Assembly: GCF_003668555.1 (NCBI RefSeq)
Contig: NZ_RCWN01000001.1
Coordinates: forward strand, 1,846,501 to 1,910,500
Direction: 5' to 3'
DNA from: Notoacmeibacter ruber
GTDB lineage: Bacteria > Pseudomonadota > Alphaproteobacteria > Rhizobiales > Rhizobiaceae
Length of the DNA stretch: 64,000 nucleotides
Shown here piece by piece: positions 59,850 through 64,000 of this stretch. The first letter of the stretch is position 1. Every line of letters starts with the position of its first letter. A program made the translations under genes and the position numbers. The notes under the pieces were generated by a model, which did no database searches, was not told the origin of the DNA, and saw only the letters and a list, made by a program, of their open reading frames with translations.

Positions 59850-60410
59850 TCAGTGCCCTTCGAAGCTGAGCAGGATCTCGACATGAACGCCCCGCTCCGC
59901 GAGCCGGGCTGCACCGCCGAGGTCCGGCAGGTCGATGACGAAAGCCGCTGCGACCACATCGCCTCCCAGTTCCTCGACCAGTTCCACACCGGCAAGAGCT
60001 GTCCCTCCGGTCGCGATCAGATCGTCGATCACAAGGACACGTGCGCCATCGGGCAAGGCGTCGATATGGACCTCCAGCCGGTCGGTACCGTATTCGAGCG
60101 CATATTCGCGGCTGATCGTCTTGTGCGGCAGCTTTCCGCTTTTTCGGATCGGCACGAAGCCAACGCCCATGGCGTGCGCCACCGCCGCACCCAGCACGAA
60201 GCCCCGCGCCTCGATGCCGGCAACACAATCGATCCGCTCGCCGCGGAACCGGTCCGCCATTGCATTGACCGCATCGCGAAAGGCCGGTCCGTTGGACAGA
60301 AGTGTCGTGATATCGCGGAACATGATGCCGGGCTTCGGATAGTCCGGAATCGTGCGAATGGCACTTCGCAGACGTTCGGCAAGATCAGCATCGGCAATCG
60401 TCGCAGGCAT
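59850..60410 (-). CDS. apt: Adenine phosphoribosyltransferase
   Basis: 186 aa. It salvages adenine with PRPP to AMP. IPDYPKPGIMFRDITTLLS is the N-terminal family stretch, AGIEARGFVLGAAVAHAMG the flexible loop side, and VLVIDDLIATGGTALAGVEL the PRPP loop. The ATG at 60410 has an AGAGGG site; the frame continues to 60452. It lies downstream of petABC on the same strand after a terminator. Confidence 0.96.
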   Translation of the reverse strand: MPATIADADLAERLRSAIRTIPDYPKPGIMFRDITTLLSNGPAFRDAVNAMADRFRGERIDCVAGIEARGFVLGAAVAHAMGVGFVPIRKSGKLPHKTISREYALEYGTDRLEVHIDALPDGARVLVIDDLIATGGTALAGVELVEELGGDVVAAAFVIDLPDLGGAARLAERGVHVEILLSFEGH

Positions 60411-60476
60411 GGAGCAACCCTCTAAGGCTCTTGGTTTGTTTTTGCGCGCCATGACATGTCAGGCAAGTCACCGGCG

Positions 60477-60512
60477 CAAAAGAAAAGGCGCCGCATGAAG
60501 CAGGCGCCTTTT
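60477..60512 (-). terminator. Terminator after petABC
   Basis: AAAAGGCGCC (60483-60492) pairs with GGCGCCTTTT (60503-60512) around a 10-base loop; the minus strand continues TTTTCTTTT. Confidence 0.85.
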
Positions 60513-60535
60513 CCGTTTTTCGATTTGAAGCGAGA

Positions 60536-61696
60536 TCAGTGCTTCACGCTGTGCCAGACCTTGCGTTTGGTGAGCCAAAGAAGCGCACCGAAGAGCACCA
60601 GGAAGAGCATGACACGAAGACCGATCTTCTTGCGCTGCTCCAGCTTGGGCTCTGCCGCCCACATCATGAAGGCAGCGATGTCCTTGGAGTACTGATCGAG
60701 CGTCTGGGGCGAACCGTCATCGTAATCCACCATTCCCTCAAAAATGGGCTTGGCCATTGCGAGGCCTGCCGCAGAGATGAAATAGGGATTGTAGTTCACG
60801 CCGTCGGGAAGCTCGATATGCTCCGGTGTCTCTTCATCGTAACCGTGCAACAGGCTGTAGATATAGTCCGGGCCGTTTTCGGCATAACCGGTGAAGATAT
60901 CGAAGATGAAGTGAGGGAAACCGCGCTCGACGGCCCGCGCCTTCGCCAGCAGCGAGAAGTCGGGGGGCGCAGCGCCATTGTTGGCGGCGGCGGCGGCCTC
61001 TTCATTCGGGAACGGCGACGGGAAGCGGTCCGAACCGGTGGCCGGACGGGTGAACATGTCACCATCGGCATTCGGGCCATCCTCGACTTCGTAGTCGGCG
61101 GCAAAGGTCTTCACCTGCGCTTCGGAGTATCCGAGCTCTTCCAGATCGCGGAAGGCGACCCGCTTCATGCTGTGGCAGGCCGAGCAGACCTCCTTGTAGA
61201 TCTTCAGGCCACGCTGAAGCTGCCCGATGTCGTAATGACCGAACGGGCCGGCAAATGACCAGTCGACATGCATCGGCTTCTTGATCGGATAGTGCTGGGT
61301 GTGGGAAGCTTCTCCCTCACCCTCATGCTCTTCCTCACCTTCGGCAGTAGCGTCCTGTTCGCCCTCTTCATCGGCAGCCGACGCCGCACCGTCTTCCGGC
61401 ACAGACGTGTCGGCGTCCGCCTCGGCATCTGCTGCGGCGGCATCACCTTCGTCGTCCGCAACAGCTTCGCCTTCACCGCCCGCCGCGGTGGCGTCTTCGC
61501 CTTCGCTCGTGGCAGGCGCCGTTTCATCCTGCGCCGCCGTATCGGAAGCCGCGCCGGTATCTTCGCCTGCCGTTTCGTCTGCCGGAGCGGCCTGCTCCGT
61601 TGCAGCCGGCTGTTCCGTCTGATCCTGTGCAAACACGACCGTGGCTACACCGAGACCAAGACCGACGCCGACCAGGCCCTTGAGAAGATTATTCAT
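60536..61696 (-). CDS. petC: Cytochrome c1 of the bc1 complex with an acidic insert
   Basis: 386 aa; rhizobial cytochrome c1 is usually about 280. Signal peptide residues 1-24. Residues 25-131 are Ala/Glu/Asp/Gly-rich, with no cysteines or aromatic residues. The mature domain starts HYPIKKPMHVDWSFAG; heme is bound at CSACHS (171-176), and the axial Met lies in the later PFPNEE ... YSLLHGY ... NPYFISAAGLAMAKPIFEG region. One C-terminal membrane anchor follows (GLRVMLFLVLFGALLWL). The ATG at 61696 has an AGGGA site nine bases upstream; an ATG three codons earlier sits right on that site. Confidence 0.95.
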   Translation of the reverse strand: MNNLLKGLVGVGLGLGVATVVFAQDQTEQPAATEQAAPADETAGEDTGAASDTAAQDETAPATSEGEDATAAGGEGEAVADDEGDAAAADAEADADTSVPEDGAASAADEEGEQDATAEGEEEHEGEGEASHTQHYPIKKPMHVDWSFAGPFGHYDIGQLQRGLKIYKEVCSACHSMKRVAFRDLEELGYSEAQVKTFAADYEVEDGPNADGDMFTRPATGSDRFPSPFPNEEAAAAANNGAAPPDFSLLAKARAVERGFPHFIFDIFTGYAENGPDYIYSLLHGYDEETPEHIELPDGVNYNPYFISAAGLAMAKPIFEGMVDYDDGSPQTLDQYSKDIAAFMMWAAEPKLEQRKKIGLRVMLFLVLFGALLWLTKRKVWHSVKH

Positions 61697-61728
61697 CAGT
61701 TTCATTCCCTGTCGCTGGTCCAAGCCAC

Positions 61729-63042
61729 TTATTCCGCCGGTTGAGCGGCTGTGTTGTCCCGCTTCGCCAAGACAGATTCGGTGATCGAGTTGGGCAGCGG
61801 TTTGGGTTTCTCGATAAGACCGAGAAGCGGCATGATGACCAGGAAAAATGCGAAGTAGAATAGCGTAGCGAACTGCGAATAGCCCACATAGTTTCCGCTG
61901 AAATCACCCTGGAACAGCAAACCGATCAGGCCCGAACCTTCGGCCGGGCGCGAGCCGAGCCAGCCGAGGAAGATGCAGTCGACCACGAAGATCCAGAAGA
62001 AGAGCTTGAACCACGGGCGGTATGCCGCCGAGCGGACGCGGGACGTATCGAGCCAGGGCACGAAGAACAGGACCGCGATCGAAGCGAACATGGCGATAAC
62101 ACCGCCAAGCTTGGAGTCGATCGGCCCGATATTGAAGGTGATGGCGCGCAGGATCGCGTAGAAAGGCAGGAAGTACCATTCGGGAACGATGTGCGCCGGT
62201 GTCTTCAGCGGGTTGGCCGGAATGTAGTTGTCCGGGTGTCCGAGATAGTTCGGCATGTAGAAGATGAAATAGGCGAACACGAGGAGGAACACGACCATGG
62301 CGAGGCCGTCCTTGACGGTCGCGTAAGGCGTGAAGGCCAGCGTGTCGGTCTTGCTCTTCACTTCGATGCCCGTCGGGTTCGTCTGCCCGACCACATGCAG
62401 CGCCCAGACGTGAAGGATCACGACACCGGCGATGATGAAGGGCAGAAGGTAGTGGAGCGAGAAGAAGCGGTTCAGCGTCGGATTGTCGACGGCGAACCCA
62501 CCGAGAAGGAAGGTCTGCAGCCAGTCACCGATGACCGGAATGGCCGAGAAGAAGCCGGTGATGACGGTCGCGCCCCAGAACGACATCTGCCCCCACGGCA
62601 GAACATAGCCCATGAAGGCCGTTGCCATCATCAGGAAGAGGAGGAGGACGCCGAGAATCCAGAGCAATTCGCGCGGCGCCTTGTAGGAGCCGTAATAGAA
62701 GCCGCGAGCAATATGGAGGTAGACGGCGATAAAGAAGAACGATGCGCCGTTGGCGTGCATGTAACGCAGCAGCCAGCCGGAATTGACGTCCCGCATGATA
62801 AACTCGACGGACGAGAAGGCGACGCCCGTCTCGGCGGCGTAGTGCATGGCGAGCACGATGCCCGAAAGGAGCTGCACCACCAGCATGACCATCAGGATAC
62901 CGCCAAAGGTGTAAGCGTAGTTGAGGTTACGCGGCACCGGATAGGCGATGAAGCTGTCGTACATCATGCGCGGCAGCGGCAGGCGGGCGTCGATCCACTT
63001 TTCGACTCCCGAATTCGGCGTATAGGTGGAATGTCCACTCAT
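61729..63042 (-). CDS. petB: Cytochrome b of the bc1 complex
   Basis: 437 aa, eight membrane helices, holding the two b hemes. Heme-ligand helices are seen in [30 protein letters not shown] and [21 protein letters not shown] read as consecutive stretches (His at each). [14 protein letters not shown] is the Qo-site PEWY motif. The full-length, continuous frame covers the family. It starts at the ATG preceded by GAGATGAG and lies 24 bp downstream of petA. Confidence 0.97.
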   Translation of the reverse strand: MSGHSTYTPNSGVEKWIDARLPLPRMMYDSFIAYPVPRNLNYAYTFGGILMVMLVVQLLSGIVLAMHYAAETGVAFSSVEFIMRDVNSGWLLRYMHANGASFFFIAVYLHIARGFYYGSYKAPRELLWILGVLLLFLMMATAFMGYVLPWGQMSFWGATVITGFFSAIPVIGDWLQTFLLGGFAVDNPTLNRFFSLHYLLPFIIAGVVILHVWALHVVGQTNPTGIEVKSKTDTLAFTPYATVKDGLAMVVFLLVFAYFIFYMPNYLGHPDNYIPANPLKTPAHIVPEWYFLPFYAILRAITFNIGPIDSKLGGVIAMFASIAVLFFVPWLDTSRVRSAAYRPWFKLFFWIFVVDCIFLGWLGSRPAEGSGLIGLLFQGDFSGNYVGYSQFATLFYFAFFLVIMPLLGLIEKPKPLPNSITESVLAKRDNTAAQPAE

Positions 63043-63066
63043 CTCTTAAATCCCCCTTCCGAAATG

Positions 63067-63648
63067 TCAGCCGATACGAATGGTCGTATCGGAAGTGAAG
63101 GCGTAGGTCGGAATAGCGAGATTTTCCGGCGCTGGGCCTTTGCGGATACGGCCAGCCGTATCGTAGTGACTGCCGTGGCAGGGGCAGAACCAGCCGTCGA
63201 AATCACCGGCCTGGCCGAGCGGCACACAGCCCAGATGGGTGCACGAGCCGATCATGACGATCCAGTTTTCGTTACCCTCACCAGCAGAGCGGTTGAGATC
63301 CGTGGCCTCGACATCGCCGCTGAGATTTTCGTTGCGGGCCACCGGATCCTTGAGATCGCCGAGAGGCACTTCCTGCGCCTCCTGAATTTCGCGCTCTGTA
63401 CGATTGCGAATGAAGATGGGCTTACCGCGCCATTTCGCCGTCAGGCTCATGCCGGGCTCGACCGCCGAGACATCGACATCGATCGATGCCAGTGCCAAGG
63501 TCGACGCATCCGGCCGCATCTGGTCGATGAACGGCCAAACCGCGCCGGCTGCACCAACAACCGCCGCCATACCTGTCGCAATGTAGAGAAAGTCGCGACG
63601 AGTCGCCTCGTCTTCGCCACCATGTCCGATCGTGTCGTTTCCGCTCAC
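63067..63648 (-). CDS. petA: Rieske iron-sulfur protein of the bc1 complex
   Basis: 193 aa from a GTG start with an AGGA site eight bases upstream. A twin-arginine motif [15 protein letters not shown] shows Tat export of the folded protein and also forms the anchor helix. Cluster-binding boxes are CTHLGC and CPCHGSHYD. It is the first gene of petABC; the promoter lies in 63649-63847. The longer frame to 63723 is rejected. Confidence 0.96.
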   Translation of the reverse strand: MSGNDTIGHGGEDEATRRDFLYIATGMAAVVGAAGAVWPFIDQMRPDASTLALASIDVDVSAVEPGMSLTAKWRGKPIFIRNRTEREIQEAQEVPLGDLKDPVARNENLSGDVEATDLNRSAGEGNENWIVMIGSCTHLGCVPLGQAGDFDGWFCPCHGSHYDTAGRIRKGPAPENLAIPTYAFTSDTTIRIG

Positions 63649-63847
63649 GTTCACTGTCCTCTGCTGGGAGACCGGCCCCCGGAGAACCCGTCGGAACCTG
63701 ACGGCCGATACGTTGTCAAACACGCGTCTATGCCGCCGGGACCCCCGACTACCCGGTCTTTTCGCGCCCTTCTATTGGCCAGAGAGACCCTTGTCCAGAG
63801 TCCCGCACCTTACTTTCGTCCAAAAGCGGTGGAGCGAAACGTTTCAG

Positions 63848-64000
63848 TCAGGCCGCGCCGAGCCGTGCAAGCACCGATTGCGGTATACGGTACTGCGCAA
63901 TCGCGTCATGGTGGCGCCGCAAGCCGCATAATTCGCGCTGGATGAAATAGGCATGAGTCGCCCGTGCAGCCCGGCGCAGTAGCTCCGATCGCATGGCGCG
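63848..64000 (-). CDS. DUF6665-like protein, C-terminal part, cut by the window edge
   Basis: Only the last 50 codons are inside the window; the start lies beyond 64000. The stretch reads AYFIQRELCGLRRHHDAIAQ then YRIPQSVLARLGAA and a TGA stop. It matches the C-terminus of DUF6665-type proteins (FxxQRExCGLRDxxxVxxxYxVPxxVxxRxG) as I recall the family. Function unknown. It is on the same strand as petABC, upstream of it, with a 199-bp gap. Confidence 0.65.
   Translation of the reverse strand, partial: RAMRSELLRRAARATHAYFIQRELCGLRRHHDAIAQYRIPQSVLARLGAA

Noticed and set aside
62191..63945. 584-aa open frame antisense to petB and petA
   Set aside because: It spans two certain genes on the other strand and has the composition of a shadow frame.

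Overview
The window is a GC-rich chromosomal segment from an alphaproteobacterium, most likely order Hyphomicrobiales (Rhizobiales). The reasons are the gene families (BA14K protein, Omp25/31-like barrel, KPN_02809-type peptidase, CTC-form ribosomal protein L25, a fused-charge PetC, GFA protein), the rhizobial neighbourhood greA / LPS-core glycosyltransferases / trxB, and a PetPR-like regulator set with a petABC operon. I cannot fix the genus. No tRNA, rRNA, CRISPR array, transposase or integrase was found.

Positions 1-28,400 are mostly core genes: a DksA-type zinc finger protein, an MscS channel, rpoD, dnaG, a YqeY protein, carA, a YbaK deacylase, two GST-like proteins, a zinc peptidase, carB, an aspartate aminotransferase, a LysR regulator next to trxB, an overlapping five-gene glycosyltransferase operon ending at greA, a DUF1499 protein and a DMT exporter.

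Positions 28,500-39,400 are the accessory-looking part. Small exported proteins (extensin-like, Kazal-like, one unknown) are followed by a hairpin-rich non-coding stretch. Then comes a strikingly AT-rich solitary gene for an ORC/CDC6-like P-loop ATPase with a perfect 28-bp palindrome just upstream, and another hairpin-rich non-coding stretch. Next is uvrB, whose 3' coding region carries an in-frame copy of a dispersed palindromic repeat that also occurs in the neighbouring intergenic region. Finally there is a one-gene cassette for a 796-aa repeat-rich membrane protein, bracketed by 47-bp direct repeats that differ at one base.

Positions 39,400-64,000 return to core and envelope genes: acylphosphatase, an outer-membrane barrel, an acyl-CoA thioesterase, a cold shock protein, a BA14K protein, an MBL hydrolase, a MarR / response regulator / histidine kinase operon resembling PetP-PetR, lgt-midA, SelO, PgeF, prs, a DUF7282-like exported protein, rplY-pth, a TetR pair with two palindromic operators, clpS, ychF, two MaoC proteins, apt and petABC. 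Cytochrome c1 carries an unusual ~107-residue acidic insert. The right edge cuts a DUF6665-like gene.

The best candidates for something new are the direct-repeat-bracketed cassette (36,868-39,411), the AT-rich ATPase island (about 30,720-32,825) and the palindromic element domesticated inside uvrB (34,041-34,154).
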